From: Paragorgia papillata
Taxonomy: Eukaryota; Cnidaria; Anthozoa; Scleralcyonacea; Coralliidae
Reading direction: 5' to 3'
Length of the DNA: 64,000 nucleotides
Assembly (NCBI GenBank): GCA_035771165.1
Contig: JAWNZC010000232.1
Coordinates: 2,366,001 to 2,430,000 of the forward strand
Part shown: positions 21,143 through 31,342 of the stretch, in pieces
Numbering within the stretch: position 1 is the stretch's first letter
Layout of the letters: every line of letters begins with the position of its first letter
Notes under the pieces: generated by a model
What the model saw: only the letters and a program-made list of their open reading frames with translations
The model's database searches: none
Told to the model about the DNA's origin: nothing
Translations under genes and position numbers: made by a program

Positions 21143-21320
21143 ACGTGTGGGACGGGGGTATGGAGAAACACAGGTAAAGTAGGTGTACACCTGGATACGG
21201 ATTTAGACGTGAACGTGGTCTTGGACGTGAGCGTAAACGTGGACGTAAACGTTGCTGTAATGTAAAACGTGGGTATTATACGTGTGGTCGTACATGCACC
21301 AATCCCGTACCCAGACCCGC
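21143..21320. repeat. Degenerate GGACGT repeat (right part)
   Basis: GACGTGAACGTGG, GGACGTGAGCGTAAACG and related words. Continuation of 16740-17141 beyond the hAT insertion. Confidence 0.5.
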
Positions 21321-22267
21321 CCGTTCCCATACTCACGCGAGGCTCTGGTAACAGCCATTTCAGGGCCCGTTCTGATTGGCTAATCCAATGCGCATACTTG
21401 GCTAGAAATCTTTGCCCTATTGTTCTGTTACTCCTTTTCACCGATGAAAGAAGTGATGGTGATTATATCGATAACCATATTTATTATATAGCATGCTATC
21501 GGATATGAGCTTTTGCGTAATCTGATTGGTTCCCTACTACCAGGCTATCAGCTCATATCCTACTAGTAGAGGAAAAACAAGATGGCGGCACGTTTTTTAA
21601 ACTGCCGAAAAGAGTTGAAATTGACGGATTTTTATACAGAAAAACATCAACACCCTCAAACCAATGTATAAAAAACAACATTGTGTAAAAATACATCAAC
21701 AAATACACAATTTAGCATGGTAAATGGTAAAATTCACCTAAAAATTACGTATTTTTACTTCAAAAACCTGACTAAATTAACGGGTTGATATTAATTTGTT
21801 GCCAAACAAAGAAACTCACAGTTAAAATGAAGCTTACAACACACATTTCATAGTAGATCACCAGTAAAGAGACATTTTTTATTTAGATAAGCATTTGGAG
21901 TAGTAAAAGGCATGTTCTTTTTCAAAAACAACCAACTAAGTAATTTAGTTTCACTGCGGAAGGTGTTTCAGTTTAATTTTTGCATGAAATCAAAACCTTT
22001 TTCACGACAGCAACGCTAATATAAACAACTGACCCACCTTTTGACTTCATAAAGGTACCTTTTAATCTTTTTTGTTGATCTGCTTAACACATTTTTTGCC
22101 TCTCGAGCAACATTTATGCAACATTTCAAAGCTGTTTACCGAACAGCTCAGCGAGAAACTCTATGTGAATGCATAATTACGCATGGCGGAAGTATTAGTT
22201 GCCTATGCCGGAAGTTTGTCGTTTGAAACATTTCGCTGCATGTAATTTTGTCTCTTGTACAGTGCTT
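21321..22267. other. No gene seen
   Basis: AT-rich. A short inverted pair, GGATATGAGC (about 21500) and GCTCATATCC (about 21552), hints at a small hairpin element at 21450-21570. Nothing else identified. Confidence 0.35.
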
Positions 22268-22395
22268 GGCTATATAATAAAACAGTTATACCATTCGCTC
22301 TCGTCGTATACGAACTAATAGCCAACTCGGCGAAGCGCCTCGTTGGCTATGAGCTCATATACGACTCGAGCTCATGGTATAACTGTTAAATAGCC
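22268..22395. mobile_element. 128-bp near-perfect hairpin element
   Basis: One palindrome centred at about 22332. GGCTAT..AAACAGTTATACCAT on the left pairs with ATGGTATAACTGTT..ATAGCC on the right, with AGCCAACTCGGCG/CGCCTCGTTGGCT at the tip. This is a hairpin MITE-like element. There is no coding capacity. Confidence 0.7.
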
Positions 22396-22439
22396 GGCCA
22401 TGTAAAAACGACGTCAATTCGCCGTTGAAACGACGTCAC

Positions 22440-22700
22440 TCTTCGACGTTGGAGTATAGTTGACAACAGATCTGTAGACGTCTGTAAGAACAGGCTGTAA
22501 CAGCTATGATGGGGCAACAGCACCGATGGAAGCTGTTGGTATCAGATAAATCAGGACTGACGATATATTATAAATCAGCCCTGTAACAGCCATGTTGAAC
22601 AGGTTGTGTCAGAGCAACCTCGTACCCAGGGTTTTTCTCTGCGCCCGGTGTCAGAGCTGTTGGGAACTGCGTGGATTTTCCCGCGGTAACAGCGTGTCGC
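22440..22700. repeat. CTGTAACAG-rich fragment with a CCTCGTACCCAGGG block
   Basis: Repeated CTGTAACAG, GGTATCAG and GCAACAG words resembling (in reverse) 26385-26580. It contains AACCTCGTACCCAGGGTTTT (about 22618-22637), the terminal word of the element at 52450-54080. Confidence 0.4.
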
Positions 22701-22972
22701 GACACGAATTTTTCGTGACTTCGTCAGCAAAAAAAGACAAGAGACTGAAGAGATCGAGTGTCTGACATGGAAAAACAAAAACAAAAAAACACACTTCTAA
22801 GTTATTGCTGAATGAATTAACATAAAAAACTTTGGATGATTATTTCAAACTTTGACGTCTTTCTGCGAATGTTTTTGTGGCGGAAATTACGTGCAACAAG
22901 TGTGTGGTTTTGTACAGACAGACTCTGCCCAGAATGTCTTGATGAAAATGAAAAGCGAAAAATCATCACTCA

Positions 22973-23216
22973 CTATTCTCGTTGGACATGACTGACTATG
23001 GAGATATAACAGAAAGTTTGTTCCAGCAGTATGTACAGTACTAATTTGAAAGCTTGTGAAGCTCGTTTCTTCCAAAATGCGACGAAACACTGGTATTGAA
23101 ACAAGGCAAAATTGGACTCTACAAAAGTTATGGCATCAGCAGCAACAAAGTATTTTCCCTTTCCTTTTTCATAACGGGCTTTATGTTGCAATTCTAGCTC
23201 CACAAAGCTAAAGGTA
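22973..23216 (-). other. Exon-like open frame, unrecognised
   Basis: After an AG at about 23217 (minus strand, ACCTTTAG) the frame reads FVELELQHKARYEKGKG and KYFVAADAITFVESN, then less protein-like sequence to 22973. I recognise no family. It could be an exon of a minus-strand gene or of a transposon. Confidence 0.22.
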
Positions 23217-24570
23217 TGTTTTAAAATCTAGTAAACTAGTCAAATTAATGATAATACAAAAAGATTAAGTTAAAAATAAATTTTACGTAAATAATTCTGT
23301 TGTTTTCCATAGAAAATAAGATTTATTTGTTTTATGCTGCACAGTCAGATCTTATATTCTTATTTATAATTATATAACCACAAATCGTTACACTTTAGGG
23401 GTGCATGGGGTGAGGGTGGGGTATTATTACATGTCAAAGAAACATATCTCAATATTTTATCATATTTTCATATTTTTTAAATGCACACAGCAAAGCCATA
23501 ATCCAGAAAATATAAAAACACTATAAAAATATTTATTCAGGTATCAAGACTAACATTTCATTATTTTGTTACAATTATGCATGGTAGTAAACATAATTTA
23601 TTTAAAGCTGTTTTCCAGTAACATAGGTCTTGGGGGGGGGGGGGGGGGGGGGGGGCAAGAAACTCAATCTCCTAGGGGATCTTGGGCGTTCCCTTCCAAA
23701 ATGTTTGGATTTTGGGGGTCTCTGAAACACTATTTCCTGCATTTTGAGACAAGTATTTAAGAGTATTGTAATTTGAAAGCCATAAATTACAAAATAGTGT
23801 TCTATTATTAAACCAGAACATAGAATGATACACATCAGAAATACTCAGAATGTCTTTAGATTTATTTATAAACCTATGTAAAAACAAGTTGGAGGCATTT
23901 TATATAGACCCTTAGTAATTTATAGCATATACATGCCTGCTATATATATAACACATTACTGATCCACTCACTTGACCTTAAAACAACTGTAACCCCCCGC
24001 CCCCCTACAAGTTTCTCCAAGGATTTAAACCTTTCACAAGATTGGTCTTGGAGACCATTCGGGGGGTGATGGCCCTCCCCCTCAGCTCCCCTTGGCAATG
24101 CCAGTGCTGTTTTCCATACCAATAAATTACCCTTATACAAACAAAGACCGGTATATAGGTTAGCCAAATTTAAAATATATTCAAAATAGCATGAGATATT
24201 TTATTTAACATTTCTTATCTCATATTTATCATGTAATAACAGGACAATGTATGCCACATGTTTAGAATGACTGCATGTGTCTTCTAAATTTTTTATAAAA
24301 ATATTCAAGATCAAACTTAATTAGTCAACAATCTGAAAACTTAGTACAATGGTATTATTAGAGTGGTATTATTCACAGTTAAACCTGTTTTTGCTTTTTT
24401 TTATAGCAATAATTTATAATTATATGCAATAACTTCATCAACTGATATGGCAACAATACAGTACTGCAAGAGTAAAAGATGTACTAAGTATGTGAGTTGT
24501 GGGCAAAAAAAACAAGGCCTGGATTAAATAAATGAAACAGTTAAAAATTTAATTTTAAAATTAATGCATC
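23217..24570. other. Non-coding; poly(G)24 and hAT-end-like fragment
   Basis: 24 consecutive G's at 23632-23655. They are followed by GGGGATCTTGGGCG and TCTCTGAAACACTATTTCCTG (23656-23745), which resembles the subterminal sequence of the hAT element at 17230-17290 (TCTCTGAAATGCCATTTCCTG). A C/G-rich patch lies at 23990-24110. No gene is evident. Confidence 0.45.
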
Positions 24571-25217
24571 AGTCAATTCCAGCAATGCCCACCCCCCAGG
24601 ACAATGCCCACCCCCCAGGACAATGCCGCGGGCATTTGGTCTTTCAGTATTTACCCGGGGCCAGGCATCAGTCTACCCCTGGGCATTTGTCGCGACCAAA
24701 GATGTACGATTGTGGTTGCTGCCACAGGCGCTTTGGGAATCTGTTGTGTATGCAAATCAGTAGTGTATGCAAATCAGTAGTGTATGCAAATTAGTAGTGT
24801 ATGCAAATCAGATGCATTCAAATTATTTTAAATATTAATAATTGCACCACAATACGGAGAAAATTTAAGACAAGATGGGAGCTCTGTAAAACATGTACCT
24901 TGCGTCTGAATGATATAGATTGTCTGAATATAAAGACCAACATTCTAGGATTTTCCTTATGTAATATCCGGACGAAATCCACCACCTACTCAAGCTTGAG
25001 TCAAACTGAAGACGTTTTTCAAATAAATATCACCTTGAAAAGTGTATTGATCTTACCCTGGCATCCATTTTGTTGCCCCGGGTGGGGCATTGTAGGGTCT
25101 TTTTTTGCCCCCCCCCAGCATTTGCATTAAAAAAATTGAAAATGCAAATTCCTGGGGGTTGACCCGAGGGGGGTGGGGGGGGGGGGGGGGTGGTTGTGGG
25201 CATTGCTGGAATTGACT
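24571..25217. mobile_element. 647-bp MITE-like element, 22-bp perfect TIR
   Basis: AGTCAATTCCAGCAATGCCC (plus two bases) at 24571-24592 is exactly reverse-complemented at 25196-25217. ATGCAT lies just outside each end and may be a target duplication. Both ends continue into C-rich or G-rich tracts (CCCCCC left; a G tract of 18 at about 25175-25190). There is no transposase. Confidence 0.75.
24746..24811. repeat. 17-bp tandem repeat containing ATGCAAAT
   Basis: About 3.9 units of GTGTATGCAAATCAGTA. Each unit contains the octamer ATGCAAAT, the canonical POU-factor binding word. It lies inside the MITE at 24571-25217. Confidence 0.85.
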
Positions 25218-25269
25218 TATGCATATTAACTGTTATTTTAAACTTTATTTGTTTTTTCTCATTATGTAG

Positions 25270-26131
25270 CATCAGACCTGGCAAGGGAAATATGATTATA
25301 ATGAGATCTAACAGGTGTGTATTAGCTCAACATTTTTAAAGTTTAGAAAGCAATATGTCTTTCTTTTCTTCTCTTTGTATAGCTTGCCCTGACAAGGAGA
25401 TAATACAACCACAATAAACCTAACAGGTGTGTATTAGGTTAGCATTTTTGAGATTCATAAATTCATGTCTTTTTTTTTCCTTCTCTTTATATACAGTATG
25501 GCCAGGCAAGGAGAAAATATATTGAGATCTAACAGGTGTACATTTGCTTAGCATTTTTAAGATTTAGAAACTAATAGTAATATGCCTTTCTTTTTTTCTT
25601 TATTTTATAGTGTACATGTATCCAGCTGGACAAAAAAATTATACATTAATAGGTTGTAAGGTACTTTAATAACTTTATATACTGTATTGGTAGGTTACAT
25701 TGTATCTAGTTTCTCAAAAATCAAGATATATATTTGTCTTCTCTAATCTATACAGTGTGACAAGAAGGAATTTAAGAAATATGGGCTGCAGAATGTAGAT
25801 TGCAAGATTAACTCAGCAATGCTTATACTTGAGGTATCACCTTAGTTTATAGTTTGGTTAATATTGACAAAAGTATTCGAAAACTAATGTAATGTTTTTC
25901 ATTTTTCCTAGTTTTGACTACATAACGTATACTTTGCATCTTCTCAAGCCTGGATTTGTAAGTAAAGATTATATGCCTGATCATTTGTCTTTTCTTTTTG
26001 CAGTACTATATGTGACTAAATTTATAGAAAAACGAAGTGTACAAATTCGTTGAAATGAAGATTTATAGTGGTGAAAATGTGAAATGCTCTTTATTTTTGT
26101 AAATCTTAGTTGATAAGTAAAAAAAATAAAT
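25270..26131 (+). other. Tandem mini-exon series with canonical introns and poly(A) signal
   Basis: Seven exon-like segments: 25270-25314 (45 nt), 25383-25426 (44), 25497-25535 (39), 25611-25652 (42), 25756-25833 (78), 25912-25957 (46) and 26004 onward, with AATAAA at about 26126. Each internal segment follows a pyrimidine tract plus AG and is followed by GT (GTGTGTA twice, GTGTACA, GTTGTAA, GTATCAC, GTAAGTA). Introns are 46-103 nt. The first four starts are 113, 114 and 114 bp apart, so one exon-plus-intron unit was tandemly duplicated. Segments 1 and 3 encode similar peptides in the same phase (GNMIIMRSN; GENILRSN); segment 2 has an in-frame TGA. Coding or non-coding status is open. Confidence 0.5.
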
Positions 26132-26384
26132 TAAAATAGTTACCTGATGTTTCTGTCGCGTAGTTTTTTTTGTCGTGGTTACTTCTGTGCACGTTTTTTC
26201 CCCGTTTTTATCTCATTTTTTTCAGCAGCAAACCAGTTTCGGAGTATACACGGTAAATTTTTGTACCGGCATTTTGTTTATCCACGCGTGGAATAATTAA
26301 TTCACGCGAGTTTCGAATAAACGCGCAAGTAATTTATCGAGAACGGGTTGTGGATCACGCGCGGGTCACGGCGCGTTTCCACGT

Positions 26385-26660
26385 GATCTATCATAGCTGC
26401 TACAGTCTGATGGCAACAGCGCTGTATCACGCCTGACATCAGTGCTGATACAGACTGTGGTCATCATAGCTGTAACAGGGGTCGCTACAATATCCTGTTC
26501 AGACCTGATGGAATCATAATGTAACAGACCTGATATCAGTGCTGTTGGATGTTGTAACAGATCGTGCGTTTTTTGGTGTGTATGTAACATTAGATTACCA
26601 CCCCTACCCATATATATATATATATATATATATATAACAGGTTGCCACCGCTACCCATAT
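26385..26660. repeat. CTGTAACAG-rich fragment and (TA)n
   Basis: Words such as CTGTAACAG, GCTGATACAG and CAGTGCTGTTGG in inverted relation to 22440-22640, then ATAT dinucleotides at about 26611-26635 and 26657-26668. No gene here. Confidence 0.45.
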
Positions 26661-27882
26661 ATATATAGCAATTGCATATATGCACCATTTTAGGAAGTTG
26701 TGGAGGTCAATTGCAGTTCTTTTTATAACAAAGGGAATATCATTGTTGGAAGGTCACCTGTTGAAATGACAATAAAATTCTGACTCTGGATGCTTTGCTT
26801 GATCAAACTGCAGCTCTTGTAGTAATGTTTCCACCCAGTCTTGTAACGAGCTTAATGAGTCATTGTACTTGGTAATGGTAGCTTTCATTGCATTTGTTCT
26901 CTGAGTTATTTGCTTTGACAGTTTTACTGCTACTGCTTGACAATCTATTTAAAATGTTCAATGAAAAGAAATGGTCATTAAAATAATTACTACACTTCCA
27001 AAAAGTAGTACTAGTAACAACAACTGTAGAATGCCATTAGTAGATGGTACACGTGAAGTCAGCATAGTGTACAGTACCTGCGTATTTTTTTCTTCAAAGA
27101 TATTAAAAACACTATTTTAACTGCCAAACAGTGTGTTTGTTCAGTGACTGTTTCTCTTCTCCGGGTCTCCAAAGAAAGAGCAGCAGCATTAAATTTTGTT
27201 TCTCCAACTTTCCATCTCTGCGACAGTTTCTGTCTTTTTTCTGTACTTTCTGTACTGTAAGTTAATGACATTGTGTATTAACATGTATAGTTTACTGTTT
27301 GTTTTCTGCACCATCTTGGGAAAGCAAGTGCCATATAGGGGCCTCAAGCAAACTCTATGCACTGTATGTTTATTAATTAGTTATTTTAATAGATTAATAG
27401 AATGCCATATCTTAGGGCATAGTGAACATGAATTTTCTTTTTCGACTTGATCACTATAAGGCTTACCATCCTCAACATGTACTGATGGTAGCTTCAGCAA
27501 AAATTTATTTAAAATGAAGTTAACTTCAAAACAATGAATACTGTTTTAAAAGCTCAAATAAGAGGTTAGTTGAATTAGAGGTTACGTATTTTTACCTATG
27601 CGCTGACTGAGGGCTCTATCTTTGACAAGTAAAATCGTCTGACCAGTGTAATAATGTTAAGTGATGGCTGTATCTGGCTGGCTCAGACAGGAATAGGTTA
27701 AATACTATAAGAAGTTAAATTACCGAAATTCATCAAATGACACTGTTCAAAGTAGAATAAATCTTCTTGACCTGAAATAAGAAATACATGTACTATGGTT
27801 CAGTGTACTGCACTCGCTATAATGCAAAATAAGGTATTTCCGCAGATGTCCTGCTATCAACAATGTAAACTACCGTACATAC

Positions 27883-28077
27883 CCATGTTGGTAATATTGT
27901 TGAACTTCTGTAGTGAAACCTGGCATTCCACAAGTAGAGTCTCCGCGAGTACCATAAGTTTAAAATGGAATGCAATAGTGGGCGTACAATAACTACCAGG
28001 CCATAATTGCAATTTAACCAATGTGACAGCATATTCCTCACAGTTACAGAAAATAATTTGTTTTTGATGTTGACGAC
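27883..28077 (-). pseudogene. KDZ remnant: CxC2-like exon
   Basis: Acceptor AATTCAG, donor ATGG|GTATGT, 195 nt, phase 1 at both ends. With the preceding exon (donor CATG|GTAAGA at 28425) it reads DQHGRQHQKQIIFCNCEEY in frame across the junction, which is strong evidence that both splice sites are real. Confidence 0.6.
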
Positions 28078-28196
28078 CTGAATTTAAGAAAGTATGTTGA
28101 TATTAGTAAGGAGTAATGGTACTGGTTTATGTATTGCAGTTGAGCTGTTGAAGTTATATATAATTAATATCATATTGCTTCAACAGCTCAGGAATT

Positions 28197-28259
28197 TAGC
28201 AGTAGTAGTAGCAGTAGCAGTAGTAGCAGTAGAACTAGCAGTAGTAGCAGTAGTAGTAT
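28197..28259. repeat. (GTA/GCA)n microsatellite
   Basis: AGTAGTAGCAGTAGCAGT-type trinucleotides, about 20 units, interrupted by AACTA. It lies in the intron of the KDZ remnant. Confidence 0.9.
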
Positions 28260-28680
28260 ATACAGTATTATTACTGCTTTTATCCTTAACACCAACAATA
28301 TTTAGTGCAAGTTAAAAAACTCACTGTGATGAATTAGGTTGAACTCATTCTATATAAATATAATAATTATAACAATGAAACAACTAAAGTAAGTATACAC
28401 AGTATATTATTTTAAGTTCTCTTACCATGTTGGTCGATGCAGACAATGTTTCTGGATTGAGCGGATGGGCAAGTTCGTTGGTGACTCATGGCAATTACCG
28501 TATGGTTTGCAAAGAATGGCAAAAAGCAACCATCATGTCAAAAATATAAAAATAAGCAGTTTTCTTATTATATCCACAAATATCATAATCGACATCTCTT
28601 GTGATTCATAGTCAAATTAACACCTATTTTTGAGCATAATAAGGTAATTAAGGTTTAAAGAAACGACAGTTTATACTCAC

Positions 28681-28863
28681 TTGAAACCTTTCTAACACGT
28701 GGAAATAATTTCTCCTTTCGTGAGCTTTCTTTGCGCAGTCGATGCAATAATGCTGCACGTGTCCGCAGTCCGTACAGCGAACTTCAGCCACTCCATCGCA
28801 AGCACAGTCAAGATTTGGGTTAGTGGTCTCCTTCTCGATAGGTACTGTATTTCTGCAGGCATC
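28681..28863 (-). pseudogene. KDZ remnant: zinc-finger-like exon
   Basis: Acceptor CTTTCTAG ends at 28864; donor CAA|GTGAGT at 28680. The 61 codons contain C-x-C..C-x2-C-x6-C-x2-C-x4-H..H, a B-box-like metal-binding pattern typical of the N-terminus of metazoan KDZ proteins. Upstream in-frame stop (TAG of the acceptor) supports an exon boundary. It joins the next exon one base out of phase, one sign of decay. Confidence 0.5.
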
Positions 28864-28920
28864 CTAGAAAGGCCATCAACGTCGCACCTTGATTTCCAGG
28901 CCGGAACGTTATTAAGAGAA

Positions 28921-29120
28921 TAGATGAATATGCCAGCTCGGATATGAGAATTGAGTGTAAATGTTCTTCGAGCTATTTTACTCAGAAAAAAATTATGAGT
29001 TCCCAAGCGGGACTCGAACCCAGAAGCTTCTGATCGCCGGTGAGGCGCTCTAACCATTCAGCTACTTCATGGGACTCGACAGATGATTTGAACGTAGGTT
29101 GAGTTCGATGTATGACATTT
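28921..29120 (-). mobile_element. tRNA-derived SINE, copy 1
   Basis: The minus strand reads a tRNA-like head: box A region GTAGCTGAATGGTTAGAGCG and box B GGTTCGAGTCCC. An AT-rich body follows with TCTGAGTAAAATAGCTCGAA and ACTCAATTCTCATATCCGAG. The anticodon arm does not fold properly, so this is not a functional tRNA. The flanking CGACAG(A/C)TGATTTGAACGTAGG block is shared with copy 2 and probably part of the duplicated unit. Confidence 0.7.
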
Positions 29121-29367
29121 TATTACACAACTACATTAAAAAATGTCCAAATAACGCTAAATTAGTGCAAATATACAAGCGATGTTTGAATAGTTAGTTA
29201 TTTGCACGGCTTATTTGGATTGCTAGCCAATCAAATTTATCACACGGGAGACTACTACTTGTATGATTATTTTGTCCTGGTGCAAGTCACGGTACTTCTC
29301 TGGCCTTTTTAGAGTTTTATTTTTCCATAAAAATTTGTTGATCAGAGTAGTTGTGTAATAAATCTCT
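29121..29367. other. No feature seen
   Basis: AT-rich spacer between SINE copy 1 and the palindrome. Confidence 0.3.
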
Positions 29368-29628
29368 TATTAGATGTTTTGGTGTGTAGTATCCCTGTAT
29401 ATATTTTACTTGTTTGTATTTTGACTCGCCCTTCGGGCTTGTCAAAATACGGCATAACTCGTAAAAATATACAGCGATACTACACAAAAAAATATCTAAT
29501 AATAATATATATATATATATTATTAGATGTTTTGGTGTGTAGTATCGCTGTATATTTTTACGAGTCACGCCGTATTTTGACAAGCCCGCAGGGCGAGTCA
29601 AAGTGCAGGGCGAGTCAAAAAATATATA
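29368..29628. repeat. Palindrome with a direct copy (hairpin element)
   Basis: 29413-29508 and 29515-29602 are reverse complements (GACTCGCCCT..GGCTTGTCAAAATACGGC / GCCGTATTTTGACAAGCCC..GGGCGAGTC), with an AT-dinucleotide tip. The right arm's outer part (TTAGATGTTTTGGTGTGTAG) also occurs in direct orientation at 29370, so 1.5 copies are present. Confidence 0.75.
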
Positions 29629-29688
29629 TACTGCTATGTACATGTTCTGATGATATATGTTAATGTCGTAATGTATGTTGTTAAGCGA

Positions 29689-29884
29689 AGAGATGAATAT
29701 CCTAGCTCGGATATGAGAATTGAGTGTAAATGTTCTTCGAGCAATTTTACTCAGAAAAAATTGCTGAGTTACCAAGCGGGACTCGAACCCACAAGCTTCT
29801 GATCGCCGGTGACACGCTCTAACCATTGAGCTACTGGGACTCGACAGCTGATTTGAACGTAGGTTGAGTTCGATGTATGACATT
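29689..29884 (-). mobile_element. tRNA-derived SINE, copy 2
   Basis: Same body and head as copy 1 (box A GTAGCTCAATGGTTAGAGCG, box B GGTTCGAGTCCC). With copy 3 it forms a tandem duplication with a period of about 260 bp (the CTGCTATGTACATG word at 29629 recurs at 29889). Confidence 0.7.
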
Positions 29885-29948
29885 CTATACTGCTATGTAC
29901 ATGTATGATGACATATGTTAATGTCGTAATGCATGTTGTCAAGCGAAG

Positions 29949-30078
29949 AGAGGAATATGGTAGCTCGGATATGAGAATTGAGTGTAAATCGTCTTCGAGC
30001 TATTTTACTCATAAAAATGTTCTGAGTTCCCAAGCAGGACTCGATCCCACAAGCTTCTGATCGCCGGTGAGACGCTCT
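29949..30078 (-). mobile_element. tRNA-derived SINE, copy 3 (head truncated)
   Basis: Body and box B (GGATCGAGTCC, one mutation) are present; the box A end is cut at GTTAGAGCG, where an inverted SINE fragment (30079-30147) begins. Confidence 0.65.
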
Positions 30079-30147
30079 AACAGCTTGGGAACTCAGAAAA
30101 TTTTCCTGAGTAAAATAGCTCGAAGAACATTTATACTCAATTCCTGT
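30079..30147 (+). mobile_element. SINE fragment in opposite orientation
   Basis: CTTGGGAACTCAGAAAATTT and CTGAGTAAAATAGCTCGAAG match the body of copies 1-3 on the plus strand, making a head-to-head pair with copy 3. It marks the breakpoint where the gypsy element is truncated. Confidence 0.6.
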
Positions 30148-31330
30148 ATACGTTATGGCAAAGTCGTAGGCAGATAAGTCCGATAACCAGCGATGATCGG
30201 TTGTACTGAGTTGTACTGATTACTGTCTGTAACAACGTGAAACTTGCTTCCATAGAGATACTGCTTGAACTTTTCAGTCACCGACCATTTCAAGGCGAGA
30301 AAATCACGACGGTAAGCCGAGTAACGTCTCTCTGCGACGATAAGGGAACGGCTTCCCTATGTTATTACTCTGGGTTTTCCGTCTAGCACTTGGTACAATG
30401 CAACTCCGAGTCCGTAGCCAGAAGCATCCGTATGAAGAATGAATGGAAGATTGAAGTCTGGGAATGCCAAGGTGGGGTACGAAGACAGTCTTTCGATCAT
30501 TGTCTCGAAAGCTGTTTGACATTCCTGCGACCACTTGAACGGCTCTCTTCGGCTTTTTCAGGTCTTCTTCGACTCCTGTTCTTTAGCCAGGTGGTGAAGC
30601 GGTGCGGCTATCTTTGCACATTCTTCGATAAATGACCAGTAGTACCGCACAAACCCCAGGAAGGTCTGTAGCTCTTTAGCGTTTTGTGGTGGATATTGTA
30701 ACCACTTCTCCAAGGCAGAAATCTTGCTAGGATCAGGTGCTACTCCTTGCTGGGATATCACATGGCCAAGGTATGATAACTCAGTTTGGAATAAGTAGCG
30801 CTTGGACGGCCTCAACTTGAATCCATACTCTCCCAGTCATTGTAACACAAGCTTTAAGCGTTCTAGCATTTCCTCGAAGCTCCATCGTCATCCAAATACG
30901 CTAGACAGAACTTTAGGATTAGTCCATGTAGACACTGCTCCATCAACCGTTGGAATGTTGCTGGCGCGTTATTCAAACCGAACGGCATACGGTTGTACCC
31001 ATACAACCCAAAAGGCTTCGTAACTGCTGTTTTGTGTTTATCTCGTTTCATAACTTTCACTTGAAGGTAGCCACTCTGCAGGTCGATAGAACAGAACCAT
31101 TTGGCTCCTTGTAAACCCTCAAGGGTCTCTGTCATCCTAGGAATTGGATAGGAGTCTCTGATTGTCTTTGCATTCAGTTTCCGTTAATTGACGCAGATCA
31201 TCAAGCTGTCAACTTTTTTTCTAACCAGAACGACGGGTGATGCGTATGGACTTTTGGATTCTCTAAGGATTCCTGCCTCCAAAAGGTCTGTAAGGGCCAT
31301 TCGAAACTCTTGCAGTTGACCGCGTGGCAT
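30148..31330 (-). pseudogene. Gypsy RT and partial RNase H
   Basis: MTETLEGLQGAKWFCSIDLQ (motif A aspartate), FGLYGYNRMPFGLNNAPATF (motif B) and LAYLDDDG (motif C) at 31135-30863. LSYLGHVISQQGV and LQTFLGFVRYYWSFI (thumb/connection) at 30815-30558. RNase H fragments follow to 30148 in other frames. Finger motifs upstream (31140-31330) are broken by shifts and a TAA. Confidence 0.8.
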
Positions 31331-31342
31331 CCTGTGGTATGG

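Larger units (their letters stand above)
26758..28863 (-). pseudogene. KDZ-transposase gene remnant with introns, catalytic core missing
   Basis: A minus-strand series of exon-like blocks with splice signals. 28863-28681: C-rich finger (CACDGVAEVRCTDC, YCIDCAKKAHE, HVLERF). 28489-28426: NIVCIDQHG. 28077-27883: FCNCEEYAVTLVKLQLWPG and CTPTIAFHF..LLVECQVSLQKF. 27771-27724: EDLFYFEQCHLM. Then possible C-terminal blocks near 27649-27607, at 27258-27100 (coiled coil, KRQKLSQRWKVGETKFNAAA) and at 26944-26758 (KLSKQITQRTNAMKATITKY). The FCxC...LW.....P..AF pattern is the CxC2-type cluster associated with KDZ (Kyakuja-Dileera-Zisupton) transposases. The roughly 300-residue acidic core expected between the halves is absent. 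Confidence 0.5.

Noticed and set aside
22973..23203. Part of the KDZ gene downstream of its last exon
   Set aside because: I could not align its residues to KDZ C-terminal features; left as an unrecognised exon-like frame.
28985..29060. A functional tRNA gene
   Set aside because: Box A and box B are good, but the anticodon stem does not pair and the same sequence recurs with an AT-rich body, so it is a SINE head.
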